Shown here: positions 36,306 to 44,962 of the stretch, piece by piece
Position numbering within the stretch: position 1 is the stretch's first letter
How the letters are laid out: each line of letters opens with the position of its first letter
Origin: Nocardia alba NBRC 108234
GTDB taxonomy: Bacteria > Actinomycetota > Actinomycetes > Mycobacteriales > Mycobacteriaceae
Reading direction: 5' to 3'
Assembly: GCF_001612665.1 (NCBI RefSeq)
Contig: NZ_BDAX01000015.1
Span: 62,001 to 126,000, forward strand
Length of the DNA stretch: 64,000 nucleotides
Notes under the pieces: generated by a model
The model's input: the letters and a program-made list of their open reading frames with translations, nothing else
What the model was told of the DNA's origin: nothing
Database searches by the model: none
Program-made: the position numbers and the translations under genes

Positions 36306-36405
36306 GAAAAAATGGTGCGACAGTCGCCGAGTGGTCGGGCTCGGGCCTGGTCAGGCCGTTACCGTTGCGCGTCAGCCCCGGATTCACACCGGTGTTCCCT
36401 CGACG
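36306..36405 (-). ncRNA. Cobalamin-riboswitch-like leader of the BtuFCD operon
   Basis: Read leftward, the order is GGGAACACCGGTG, GAATCCGGGGCTGACGCGCA, ACGGT, a GGCCTGACCAGGCC hairpin, the B12-box-like GCCCGAGCCCGACCACTCG, and GCGACTGTCGC followed by six T. This matches the conserved parts of the shorter actinobacterial cobalamin aptamer, with a possible terminator. It ends about 40 bp before the binding-protein start. Its first bases overlap the last codons of the gene fragment upstream. Confidence 0.78.
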
Positions 36406-36575
36406 ATCGCCGCGCTGATGATATCCCGAACCGGCCCCAACCGGTCCGCCGCGAGCGTCAGCGTGCTGCGCTGAGGCCGGTCGCCAGCCGGATTCGACTC
36501 GAGGAAGGCGATTTTCGTGGCCAGCGCGTCGCCGTCGATCCGCCGCTTGCGCGCCGATCGAATCATGTTGAGCAC
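36384..36575 (-). pseudogene. C-terminal fragment of a second BtuF-type binding protein
   Basis: 63 codons. RRIDGDALATKIAFLESNPA and LGPVRDIISAAI align with RRTIEGDALESKIAFLRSHPV and the last residues of the intact binding protein at 35228-36265, whose C-terminus it copies. The N-terminal 270 or so residues and any signal peptide are missing. The stop codon lies within the first bases of the riboswitch-like leader. It looks like the remains of a duplicated or recombined btuF gene. Confidence 0.72.
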
Positions 36576-36603
36576 TAGGGTGATCGGTGGTGGGAGTCCA
36601 CGG

Positions 36604-38874
36604 TCAGCGCAACGCGGCCGCGGCGGCGACGAGGTTGCGCAGCGCGGCTTCCACCTCGGCGGGCCGGCGAGTCTCGAGACCGCAATCGGGATTGACCCAG
36701 AGACGTTCGCGGGGGACAGCTTTCAGCGCTGCCCGCAAAGCATCGGTGATCTCCTCGACCGAGGGGACCCGGGGTGAGTGGATGTCGTAGACGCCGGGCC
36801 CCACACCGAGATCGAACCCCGCGGCGTCGAGGTCGTCGAGCACCTCCATGCGCGAGCGCGCCGCCTCGATCGAGGTGACATCGGCGTCGAGTTCGGCGAT
36901 GGCGCCGATCACCTCGCCGAACTCCGAACAGCACAGGTGAGTGTGGATCTGGGTGGTGTCGGCGACACCGGAGGTGGCCAGCCGGAAGGCCTGGACCGAC
37001 CAGGCCAGATACCGCGACTGTTCGGCGGCGCGCAGCGGGAGCAGCTCGCGCAGCGCGGGTTCGTCGACCTGGATGATGCGCGCGCCGCCGGTCTCGAGAT
37101 CTGCCACCTCGTCGCGGATGGCCAGGGCCACCTGGCGGGCGGAGTCGGCCATGGGCTGGTCGTCGCGGACGAAGGACCAGGCCAGGATCGTGACCGGCCC
37201 GGTGAGCATCCCCTTGACCGGCTTGTCGGTGCGCGACTGGGCGTATCCGATCCAGTCGGTGGTCATGGGCGCGGGCCGGGCGACGTCGCCGTACATGATC
37301 GGCGGGCGCACACAGCGGGTTCCGGAGGACTGGACCCAGCCGTGCTCGGTGACGGCGAATCCGTCGAGGAGTTCGGCGAAGTACTGGACCATGTCGTTGC
37401 GTTCGGGTTCCCCGTGTACCAGGGCGTCCAGGCCGAGACGTTCCTGCAACGCGATGACGTCATCGATCTCGGACCGCATCCGGCGCACGTACTCGGCGTC
37501 GTCGATCTCGCCCGAGTGCAGCGCCGCGCGGGCCGAGCGGATCGCCGAGGTCTGCGGAAAGGAACCGATGGTGGTGGTCGGCAGCAGCGGAAGGTTCAGG
37601 TGCGCACGCTGTTTCACCAGCCGTTCGGCTGCTGGAGCACGGGTTGTGTCGCCCGGGGTGAGCGCTGCCAGCCGGGCCCGGACCGCGTTGTCGTGTAGGC
37701 GCGGATCGGTGCGCCGGGACTCGGTCGCGGCCCGCGCGGCACGCAGTTCGGCGGCGACGGTGTTCGTGCCGTGCGTGATCGCGGCAGCCAGGATGCCGAC
37801 CTCGGTGACCTTCTCGGCGCCGAAGGCCAGCCACGAACGCAGTCGCTCGTCGAGGGTGGTTTCAGGGGTGAGCGAGTAGGGGACATGCAACAGGGAGCAC
37901 GAGCTCGATACCGCGACGGAGCCGGCGCTGCCGAGCAGCGATCCGAGGGTGCTCAGCGCCGCGTCCAGGTCGGTGCGCCAGATGTTGCGTCCGTCGACGA
38001 CGCCGGCCACCACCAGCTTACGGGTCAGCGCGGGCACCGAGGCGATGGCGTCGACGGTGGTACCTGCCGTGAAATCCACTGCGACGCCGTCGATTCCCAT
38101 GTCGGCGAGGGCGGCCAGGGCGCTGTCGGGGTGCCCGAAGTAGGTGGCGACGAGGAGGGCGGGCCGGTGCTGGGTACTGGACAGCGCCGCGTAGGTGGTG
38201 CGAAGCCCGGCGAGCTCGCCGACCGTGAGGTCGGTGACCAGGACCGGTTCGTCGAACTGAACCCAGGTGGCTCCGGCGTCGGCGAGTCGGCCGAGTAGAT
38301 CCTGGTAGAGGGGAAGCACTTCGGGCAGTCGGTCCAGCGCCCGACCGTCGGCGTGCTCGGCCAGCTGCAGGAAGGTGAGCGGCCCGATGACCACCGGACG
38401 CGCCGGGATCCCGAGTTCGACGGCTTCGGCCAGTTCGCTGAGCAGCTTCTCCGGATGCAGCGAGAACCGTGTCTCGCGGTCGATCTCGGGCACGAGGTAG
38501 TGGTAGTTCGTGTCGAACCACTTGGTCATCGCGAGCGGGGCGATGGCGTCGGTACCACGCGCGGCGGCGAAGTAGCGGTCGAGGGGATCCGCGATGTCGT
38601 GAACCCGTGACGGCAGTGCGCCGAGCATGACCGCGGTGTCGAGCATCTGGTCGTAGTAGGAGAAGGTGCCGACGGGAATCGAGTCGAGGCCCGCCGCGGC
38701 CAGCACGCTCAGGTGAGCCAGTCGCAGTTCGTGGCCGGCGGCGTGGAGCCGGTCCGCATCGATGGTTCCGGCCCAGTAGTCCTCGACGGCGCGTTCGAGT
38801 TCCCGATTCGGCCCGATCCGGGGGAGACCGAGAACGGTCGCGGTGAAAGGAGTGTGTGGGACTGCCACGGTCAT
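36604..38874 (-). CDS. metE: Cobalamin-independent methionine synthase
   Basis: 756 residues, the usual MetE length, starting at ATG 38874 (MTVAVPHTPFTATVLGLPRIGPNREL). Two related barrels. The C-terminal catalytic half has PTTTIGSFPQT, HGEPERNDMVQYF, THLCCSEF (His-x-Cys zinc ligands) and NPDCGLETR (zinc Cys). It transfers the methyl group of 5-methyltetrahydrofolate polyglutamate to homocysteine. A cobalamin riboswitch upstream would shut it off when B12 is available and the B12-dependent MetH can work. The open frame continues into the riboswitch but is not coding there. Confidence 0.96.
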   Translation of the reverse strand: MTVAVPHTPFTATVLGLPRIGPNRELERAVEDYWAGTIDADRLHAAGHELRLAHLSVLAAAGLDSIPVGTFSYYDQMLDTAVMLGALPSRVHDIADPLDRYFAAARGTDAIAPLAMTKWFDTNYHYLVPEIDRETRFSLHPEKLLSELAEAVELGIPARPVVIGPLTFLQLAEHADGRALDRLPEVLPLYQDLLGRLADAGATWVQFDEPVLVTDLTVGELAGLRTTYAALSSTQHRPALLVATYFGHPDSALAALADMGIDGVAVDFTAGTTVDAIASVPALTRKLVVAGVVDGRNIWRTDLDAALSTLGSLLGSAGSVAVSSSCSLLHVPYSLTPETTLDERLRSWLAFGAEKVTEVGILAAAITHGTNTVAAELRAARAATESRRTDPRLHDNAVRARLAALTPGDTTRAPAAERLVKQRAHLNLPLLPTTTIGSFPQTSAIRSARAALHSGEIDDAEYVRRMRSEIDDVIALQERLGLDALVHGEPERNDMVQYFAELLDGFAVTEHGWVQSSGTRCVRPPIMYGDVARPAPMTTDWIGYAQSRTDKPVKGMLTGPVTILAWSFVRDDQPMADSARQVALAIRDEVADLETGGARIIQVDEPALRELLPLRAAEQSRYLAWSVQAFRLATSGVADTTQIHTHLCCSEFGEVIGAIAELDADVTSIEAARSRMEVLDDLDAAGFDLGVGPGVYDIHSPRVPSVEEITDALRAALKAVPRERLWVNPDCGLETRRPAEVEAALRNLVAAAAALR

Positions 38875-39018
38875 CGTCTCCAGTGCGGTGCGGACGGCCG
38901 CCGACTTACCCGGGGGAGCGTCGACCGTCGACCCGGGTGGCGCGTCGCGGCACCGGTGCCGGGATTCCCGGCAGGTCGGAGAGGTCGGTCCGCGCGCCCG
39001 GTCCACGAGGCGGTGGCC

Positions 39019-39276
39019 GCCGGACACGGCGTGTCCGGCACAGTGGCAGGTCTTCGGACTCGCGGGCACCGGCCTGGTTCGGCCGACCTAGTGGCCGTCG
39101 CTTCCCGGGTGTTCACCCAGTGCGTGATGACGGCGGTCGTTCCCACTCACCGCTGCGGGACAGTCCCGGAATTCCACCGGGTTCCCTCTCACCGGTCGCC
39201 GAGGGTCCGGCGTCCGGTTCGACACGATCGCCGCGAGTCGGGGCTCCGACTCGGCACGGTGAACGTGAACCAGCTG
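39019..39276 (-). ncRNA. Cobalamin riboswitch controlling metE
   Basis: Read leftward: GAGGGAACCCGGTG, GGGACTGTCCCGCAGCGGTGA, GGGAAGCGACGGCC, the B12 box AGTCCGAAGACCTGCC (39045-39060) and a 10-bp stem hairpin (39019-39039) at the end that can act as the switch or terminator. A TATCAT -10 element (39284-39289) lies just upstream. The element ends 145 bp before the metE start. It is nearly identical in layout and wording to the copy on the other strand. Confidence 0.93.
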
Positions 39277-39283
39277 CCCGATC

Positions 39284-39359
39284 ATGATAGTCGTGGTCGC
39301 GATGTGCGTGGCGCGGTAGCCGGGCCGGGGCACCACAGCGGTCGGTGGGACCGTATGCT
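39284..39359. promoter_or_regulatory. Back-to-back promoters between the two riboswitches
   Basis: Leftward -10 TATCAT (39284-39289) and rightward -10 TATGCT (39354-39359) stand at matching distances from the shared transcript start region CAGCTGGTTC, which occurs in inverted orientation at 39267-39276 and 39367-39376. No clear -35 elements were seen. Confidence 0.55.
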
Positions 39360-39366
39360 GGATCGG

Positions 39367-39622
39367 CAGCTGGTTCGCCGGTGGCGAGGACGACGGGAGC
39401 CCCCGCGCCGCCGCCGGTGTCGACATTTCGCGCAACGGACCGTTGTGCGGTGAAGAGGGAACCCGGTGGGAATCCGGGACTGTCCCGCAGCGGTGAGCAG
39501 GAACGAAAGCCGTCATCAGCACTGGACCTGTGTCCGGGAAGCGACGGCCGGTAGATCGACCGGATAGGTCGGCGCCTGCGAGTCCGAAGACCTGCCGCTG
39601 TGCCGGACACGCCGTGTCCGGC
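39367..39622 (+). ncRNA. Cobalamin riboswitch controlling the metF-type gene
   Basis: Conserved blocks in order: GAGGGAACCCGGTG, GAATCCGGGACTGTCCCGCA, GCGGTGAG, GGGAAGCGACGGCC, B12 box AGTCCGAAGACCTGCC (39581-39596) and the same 10-bp stem hairpin (39602-39622) as in the metE leader. The reductase start lies 245 bp further on. The two riboswitches form a long imperfect inverted repeat and are probably a duplication. Confidence 0.93.
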
Positions 39623-39867
39623 GGTCGTCGCCTCGTGGACCGGGCGTACCGCCGCGCTGTCCCCCGTGTCGACACGGGGGCGACCGGTAGCGTGCGCGCG
39701 ATGGGTGACGGCTGTTCGCCTGCAAGCCAATGGAGTTCCGCTGTGGTCGCATCCACCACGTGTCCGAGTCGGCTCGGAGTGTCCCGCTGTATCAGGGCCT
39801 CGAGGATGGGAAGTCGGCCTGAGCGCCCTGTCTCGGCGGGTTCGACGCGGGACGAGGAGAGCAAGCG

Positions 39868-40860
39868 ATGACAACAACTGATTCCAGGCGACCCGACTGT
39901 CGCGAAACCGACGGCGGCCCAAGCCATTCGGTGGCACAGAGCCTGCTCACTCACGTCGGTGGGGGTGCGGGTGTGCCGTTCTCGGTGGAGTTCAATCCGC
40001 CACGTGATGCTGCCGGCGAGTCCCGGTTGTGGCGGGCGGTGCGTGAGTTCGAGCGTATGCATCCCGCGTTCGTGTCGATGACCTACGGGGCGGGCGGTTC
40101 GACGAAGGACCGCACGGTCCGCATCACCGGCGACCTGGCTCGGGAGACGACGTTGCTGCCGGTGGCGCACCTGACCGCGGTGGGGCACAGTGTGGCCGAG
40201 TTGAGGTCGCTGGTCGGTTCCTACGCCGATTCCGGGATCCGGAATCTGCTGGTACTGCGCGGTGATCCGCCCGGAGACCCGCTCGGTCCGTGGTCGCGCC
40301 ATCCCGAAGGCGTGGACTACGCCGAGGAACTGGTGCGGATCGTCCGGGACCTGGGTGATTTCCACGTCGGGGTCGCCTCGTTTCCGCAGGGCCATCACCG
40401 GTCGCCGGATCTGGACCACGACACGCGGTTCCTGGTGGCCAAACTCCGCGCGGGTGCGGAGTATTCGATCACGCAGATGTTCTTCGACGTCGAGCACTAT
40501 CTGCGGTTGCGGGATCGGGTCGCCGCCCTCGACCCGGAGCAGGGCGCCAAGCCGATCATTCCCGAGCTGATGCCGATCACGTCGTTGCGGACGGTGGCTC
40601 GTGCCGAGGAACTGTGCGGTCGCGGGCTGCCCGAGCCGGTTATGGCACGCCTGCGCCGGGCCGCGGGAACCGGCTCGCAACCTGATCGGGCGGCAGTGCG
40701 GGCCGAGGGCATCGCGATCGCCACCGAGATGGCACAACGTCTGATCGTCGAAGGGGCGCCGTGCCTGCACTTCATCACACTCAACTTCGCCAAGGCGACC
40801 AGTGAGGTGCTGACCGATCTGGGGTACGGCGTGGGAGCGGCGCCGTTGCCCGGGCGGTGA
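39868..40860 (+). CDS. metF: Methylenetetrahydrofolate reductase
   Basis: 330 residues. MTHFR family TIM barrel: PFSVEFNPPRD near 37-47, MTYGAGGSTKDRT near 71-83, HLTAVGHS near 101, NLLVLRGDPPGD near 124-135, EYSITQMFFDVEHYLRL near 197-213 and LHFITLNFAKAT near 298-309. It makes 5-methyltetrahydrofolate, the methyl donor for MetE. GAGGAGAG precedes the ATG. A cobalamin riboswitch upstream ties it to metE regulation; having both genes under B12 control suggests this copy serves the B12-independent route. Confidence 0.92.
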   Translation: MTTTDSRRPDCRETDGGPSHSVAQSLLTHVGGGAGVPFSVEFNPPRDAAGESRLWRAVREFERMHPAFVSMTYGAGGSTKDRTVRITGDLARETTLLPVAHLTAVGHSVAELRSLVGSYADSGIRNLLVLRGDPPGDPLGPWSRHPEGVDYAEELVRIVRDLGDFHVGVASFPQGHHRSPDLDHDTRFLVAKLRAGAEYSITQMFFDVEHYLRLRDRVAALDPEQGAKPIIPELMPITSLRTVARAEELCGRGLPEPVMARLRRAAGTGSQPDRAAVRAEGIAIATEMAQRLIVEGAPCLHFITLNFAKATSEVLTDLGYGVGAAPLPGR

Positions 40861-40954
40861 TCGGGGTCCACCTCGCGCGTGTGGGGACGCGTGCTCTGTG
40901 GCCACTGCTGCCCGCACGGTGGTGGCCACGGGCAGCGGCCGAAGGTGCGCTCGC

Positions 40955-42391
40955 TCAACTCCGCTCGGCGGTAGGAAGGTCGGCGGGTGTGTAGGGGGTA
41001 TTGGCGGCGCGGTTGCCGTCGACGTGGATAGCGCGGCCGAGCTGCGGGAACGCCCGCTGTGCGCAGCGGGAGCGTTCGCACACCTTGCAGCCGGCGCCGA
41101 TCGGGACCGCGGTGGCGTCGTCGTGCAACGGCAACCCGTGCGAATACACGAGTTTCTCGGCGTAGGCGATATCGCACCCGAGACCGATCGCGAAATCTCT
41201 TGTGGCGGAAAGGAATCCCGGTGTGCTCTCGTCGGTGGTGCGGGCCAGCCACAGATATTTTCGGCCATCGGGCATCTGGGCGATCTGGGTACGGATACGC
41301 CCCGGTGTGGCGAACGCGTCGTGGACCACCCACAGCGGGCAGCTGCCGCCGACGCGGGAGAAGTGAAAAGCTGTGGCGGACTGTCGTTTCGAGATATTGC
41401 CCGCTCGGTCGGTGCGCACGAAGAAGAACGGCACACCCCGCTGACCGGCGCGCTGCATCGTGGACAACCGGTGACAGACGGTCTCGAAACCGACTTCGAA
41501 CATCGACGACAACAGCTCGATGTCGTAGCGCAACTCTTCGGCCGCGTCGCGGAACCGGGTGTAGGGCAGGATCAGCGCTCCGGCGAAGTAGTTGGCCAGA
41601 CCGACCCGCAACAGGTCACGGGATTCGGCCGGCATGCGCACGGTGGCGGTGATGGCCTCGATCGTGTCGCCGTGGGTCAGGAAGGCCAGCTGGGTGGCGA
41701 GCTGGAAGGCGCGCTGACCGGCCGAGAGTCTGCGCGCGAGGGTGAGATGGCGTGCGGCGGGATCGAACACGCGCTTGGAGCCGGGCTCGGTCGGTGCGTC
41801 CGAGCGGATCGTGACGGTGACGTCGTACCGCTCGTGCAGCAGTCGGGTCAGTTGCAGGTCCAATCCGCCGATGCTGAGCCGGTTCTCGGCGAACAGGGAT
41901 TCGGCGGCGAGATCCAGCTCGGGAATGTGGTTGCGGCGATCGTAGAAGAAATCGCGCACGTCCTCATAGGGAGTGGCGGCCGCTGTGCCCGTGACCGGTC
42001 CCTCCAGACCGGCGGAGATCTGCTCGAGCTGCTGTGTCGCGCCGCGCAGCTTGCGGTGCAGATTCACCAGCAGGTGCGCGGCGGCGGGCACCCGCGCCAT
42101 GAGGTCCTCGAGTTCGGCATTGCTGATGGCGGAGGTGTCGGGATCTTCGACGAACACCTCGTGCAGATCGGCCAGCAGCCGCGCGTCGGTGTCGGTGGCG
42201 AAGAATCCCACGTCCAGGTCGAAGGTGGCGTTCAGCTTGAGCAGTACGGGCACGGTGAGCGGGCGCTGATCGTTCTCGAGCTGATTGATATAGCTCACCG
42301 ATAGCTCCAGCAGTTTCGCCATCGCGGTCTGCGAGAGGCCGCGTCGGTCGCGCAGCGTGCGCAGCCGTGCGCCCACATACGTCTTCTGCAT
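40955..42391 (-). CDS. prpR: PrpR/RamB-type transcription regulator (HTH + ImmA/IrrE-like + Fe-S domain)
   Basis: 478 residues. XRE-type helix-turn-helix at 9-60 (LRTLRDRRGLSQTAMAKLLELSVSYINQLENDQRPLTV), a central peptidase-like ligand domain (about 150-320), and a C-terminal cysteine cluster GAGCKVCERSRCAQRAFP near 437-454. Mycobacterial PrpR binds short-chain acyl-CoA and carries a 4Fe-4S cluster in this region. It is divergent from prpDBC, the genes it should activate on propionate. RamB, a paralogue controlling glyoxylate enzymes, is the alternative name; the prp context favours PrpR. Confidence 0.9.
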   Translation of the reverse strand: MQKTYVGARLRTLRDRRGLSQTAMAKLLELSVSYINQLENDQRPLTVPVLLKLNATFDLDVGFFATDTDARLLADLHEVFVEDPDTSAISNAELEDLMARVPAAAHLLVNLHRKLRGATQQLEQISAGLEGPVTGTAAATPYEDVRDFFYDRRNHIPELDLAAESLFAENRLSIGGLDLQLTRLLHERYDVTVTIRSDAPTEPGSKRVFDPAARHLTLARRLSAGQRAFQLATQLAFLTHGDTIEAITATVRMPAESRDLLRVGLANYFAGALILPYTRFRDAAEELRYDIELLSSMFEVGFETVCHRLSTMQRAGQRGVPFFFVRTDRAGNISKRQSATAFHFSRVGGSCPLWVVHDAFATPGRIRTQIAQMPDGRKYLWLARTTDESTPGFLSATRDFAIGLGCDIAYAEKLVYSHGLPLHDDATAVPIGAGCKVCERSRCAQRAFPQLGRAIHVDGNRAANTPYTPADLPTAERS

Positions 42392-42545
42392 GACCCGAAT
42401 CTAGCACCTACGCCTTTCGCAATTTTTACAACTTCGCAGAGTCGCTTCCACAAATTTCGGCATCTGTAAGCCATTTTGCCTGCTCGTAGATCTGTGTAAC
42501 GTGCGAAAAGTACTGGTGAATACTCGACGCCTGGAGGCCCCCGCA
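42392..42545. promoter_or_regulatory. Divergent prpR/prpD control region
   Basis: Three sites resembling the RamB/PrpR core TTTGCAAA appear: TTTCGCAA (42415-42422), CTTCGCAG (42432-42439) and TGCGAAAA (42502-42509). They flank the likely divergent promoters in an unusually AT-rich stretch. Confidence 0.55.
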
Positions 42546-44048
42546 GTGAAGCACCATCTCGTCCGAACGCACCGCTCCGCCGAGGACTTCCCCCGCGAGG
42601 AGCACCTGGCTTGGCACATCGCCGAGGTTGCCGCCGATCCGGTGGAGGTGCTCGACCGGACCGAAGAGATGATCGTCAACCGGATCATCGACAACGCGTC
42701 GGTCGCCGCGGCTTCGATCACCCGCCGCCCGGTGGCCAACGCCCGCGCCCAGGCCCTGGCCCATCCCTACGGCCCCGGCGCCGCCGTATTCGGGGTGCCC
42801 GGGCGGTTCTCGCCGGAATGGGCGGCCTGGGCCAACGGTGTCGCGGTGCGCGAACTCGACTTCCACGACACCTTCCTCGCCGCCGAGTACTCGCACCCGG
42901 GCGACAATATTCCGTCGATCCTGGCCGTGGCCCAGCACACCGGCCGCAGCGGCGCCGACCTGATCCGCGGTCTGGCCACCGGCTACGAGATCCAGGTCGA
43001 CCTGGTTCGCGCGATCTGCCTGCACGAACACAAGATCGATCACGTCGCCCATCTGGGCCCGTCGGCCGCCGCCGGCATCGGCACCCTGCTCGGCCTCGAT
43101 ACCCAGACCATCTACCAGGCGATCGGCCAAGCCCTGCACACCACGACCGCCACCCGGCAGTCCCGCAAGGGCGAGATCTCGAGCTGGAAGGCCTACGCAC
43201 CGGCCTTCGCCGGGAAGATGGCCGTGGAAGCGGTCGATCGCGCCCTGCGCGGCGAGGGCGCCCCGGCACCGATCTGGGAGGGCGAGGACGGTGTGATCGC
43301 CTGGCTGCTGGGTGGGCCGAAGGTGGAGTACACGGTGCCGCTGCCCGGCCCCGGCGAGCCCAAACGTGGCATTCTCGACACCTACACCAAGGAGCATTCG
43401 GCCGAGTATCAGAGTCAGGCGCCGATCGACCTGGCCCGCCGGATGCGTGATCGGGTCGGCGATCTCGACCAGATCGCGACCATCGTCCTGCACACCAGCC
43501 ATCACACCCACTATGTGATCGGCACCGGCTCGGGCGATCCGCAGAAGTTCGACCCGACCGCCTCCCGCGAGACCCTCGACCACTCGGTGATGTACATCTT
43601 CGCGGTGGCCCTGCAGGACGGCACCTGGCACCACGAACGCTCCTACGCCCCCGAGCGCGCACAGCGCCCCGACACCGTCGAGCTGTGGCGCAAGATCTCC
43701 ACCGCCGAGGACCCGGAGTGGACTCGTCGCTACCACTCCACCGACCCGAACGAGAAGGCTTTCGGCGCGCGCGCCGAGATCACCTTGAAGAGCGGCGAAG
43801 TGATCGTCGACGAGCTCGCCGTCGCCGACGCGCATCCGCTCGGCGCGCGTCCGTTCGCCCGCGAGCAGTACATCGCGAAGTTCCGCACCCTGGCCGAGGG
43901 CGTGATCGAGCAGGCCGAACAGGATCGCTTCCTCGACCTCGCCCAGCGCACGCCGGAGCTGACCGCCGACGAACTCGGCCGGCTGAACTTCACCGTCTCC
44001 GACGAGGTCATCGCCCGCGCGCCGCAGCTGCCGAAGGGGCTGTTCTGA
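42546..44048 (+). CDS. prpD: 2-Methylcitrate dehydratase
   Basis: 500 residues from GTG 42546, which has GGAGG at 42534-42538; an upstream in-frame start at 42501 lies in the control region. MmgE/PrpD family: RPVANARAQALAHPYGPGAAVFG, ANGVAVRELDFHDTFLAAEYSHPGDNIPSILA near 98-130, KGEISSWKAYAPAFAGKMAVEA near 214-235 and RYHSTDPNEKAFGARAEI. It dehydrates 2-methylcitrate in the methylcitrate cycle that clears propionyl-CoA. First gene of prpDBC; its TGA overlaps the prpB ATG by one base. Confidence 0.95.
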   Translation: MKHHLVRTHRSAEDFPREEHLAWHIAEVAADPVEVLDRTEEMIVNRIIDNASVAAASITRRPVANARAQALAHPYGPGAAVFGVPGRFSPEWAAWANGVAVRELDFHDTFLAAEYSHPGDNIPSILAVAQHTGRSGADLIRGLATGYEIQVDLVRAICLHEHKIDHVAHLGPSAAAGIGTLLGLDTQTIYQAIGQALHTTTATRQSRKGEISSWKAYAPAFAGKMAVEAVDRALRGEGAPAPIWEGEDGVIAWLLGGPKVEYTVPLPGPGEPKRGILDTYTKEHSAEYQSQAPIDLARRMRDRVGDLDQIATIVLHTSHHTHYVIGTGSGDPQKFDPTASRETLDHSVMYIFAVALQDGTWHHERSYAPERAQRPDTVELWRKISTAEDPEWTRRYHSTDPNEKAFGARAEITLKSGEVIVDELAVADAHPLGARPFAREQYIAKFRTLAEGVIEQAEQDRFLDLAQRTPELTADELGRLNFTVSDEVIARAPQLPKGLF

Positions 44049-44962
44049 TGACCGGGCTGCTCGCCGCGTCGACCTCGGCCGCCGACAAGCGCATCGCGTT
44101 GCGGGCCGGTCTGACTTCGGACCGGATCCAGCGGTTGCCCGGTGCGTTCAATCCGTTGGTGGCCAGGTTGATCCAGGAGATCGGCTTCGAGGGCGTGTAC
44201 GTCTCGGGTGCGGTGGTCTCGGCCGAACTCGCCCTGCCCGACATCGGGCTGACCACACTGACCGAGGTCGCCGAGCGCGGCAGGCAGATCGCCCGGGTCA
44301 CCGACCTGCCGGTCCTCATCGACGCCGACACCGGTTTCGGTGAACCGATGAGCGCGGCGCGCACGGTCACCCTGCTCGAGGACGCCGGGATCGCCGGAGC
44401 CCACTTCGAGGACCAGGTGAATCCGAAGCGCTGCGGGCACCTCGACGGCAAAGCCGTGGTGCCGGTGCCGGAGATGGTGCGCCGGCTGCGCGCGGCCGTA
44501 GCGGCACGACGCGACCCGAACTTCGTGATCTGCGCACGCACCGACGCCGCCGGGATCGAAGGCATCGACGCGGCGATCGACCGAGCGAAGGCCTACGCCG
44601 AGGCCGGCGCGGACCTGATCTTCACCGAGGCACTGCGCACCCCGGCCGATTTCGAGAGATTCCGGGCCGCGGTCGATATTCCGCTGCTGGCCAATATGAC
44701 CGAGTTCGGCAAGTCGGAGCTGATCTCCGCGCAGGTGCTGGAGAAGATCGGGTACAACGCGGTCATCTATCCGGTCTCCACCTTGCGGCTGGCGATGTTC
44801 GCCGCCGAAGCCGGGCTGCGCGAGATCTTCGACCACGGCACCCAAGCCGGTCTGCTCGACCGAATGCAGCACCGCAGCCGCCTCTACGAATTGCTGCAGT
44901 ACGAGCGCTACAACGAATTCGACTCCGACATCTTCAATTTCGCCCTGGGAAAGGACCAGTGA
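44048..44962 (+). CDS. prpB: 2-Methylisocitrate lyase
   Basis: 304 residues. Isocitrate lyase/PEP mutase family: LPGAFNPLVARLIQEIGFEGVYVSGA near 30-55, LIDADTGFGEP near 93-103 (metal Asp), HFEDQVNPKRCGHLDGK near 118-134 with the catalytic Cys, and ARTDA near 158. It splits 2-methylisocitrate into pyruvate and succinate. Translationally coupled to prpD and followed by prpC. Confidence 0.95.
   Translation: MTGLLAASTSAADKRIALRAGLTSDRIQRLPGAFNPLVARLIQEIGFEGVYVSGAVVSAELALPDIGLTTLTEVAERGRQIARVTDLPVLIDADTGFGEPMSAARTVTLLEDAGIAGAHFEDQVNPKRCGHLDGKAVVPVPEMVRRLRAAVAARRDPNFVICARTDAAGIEGIDAAIDRAKAYAEAGADLIFTEALRTPADFERFRAAVDIPLLANMTEFGKSELISAQVLEKIGYNAVIYPVSTLRLAMFAAEAGLREIFDHGTQAGLLDRMQHRSRLYELLQYERYNEFDSDIFNFALGKDQ

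Noticed and set aside
38875..39069. N-terminal extension of metE
   Set aside because: It runs through the riboswitch and its hairpin; MetE proteins start at MTVAVPHTP-like sequence, and the total of 756 residues fits the family.
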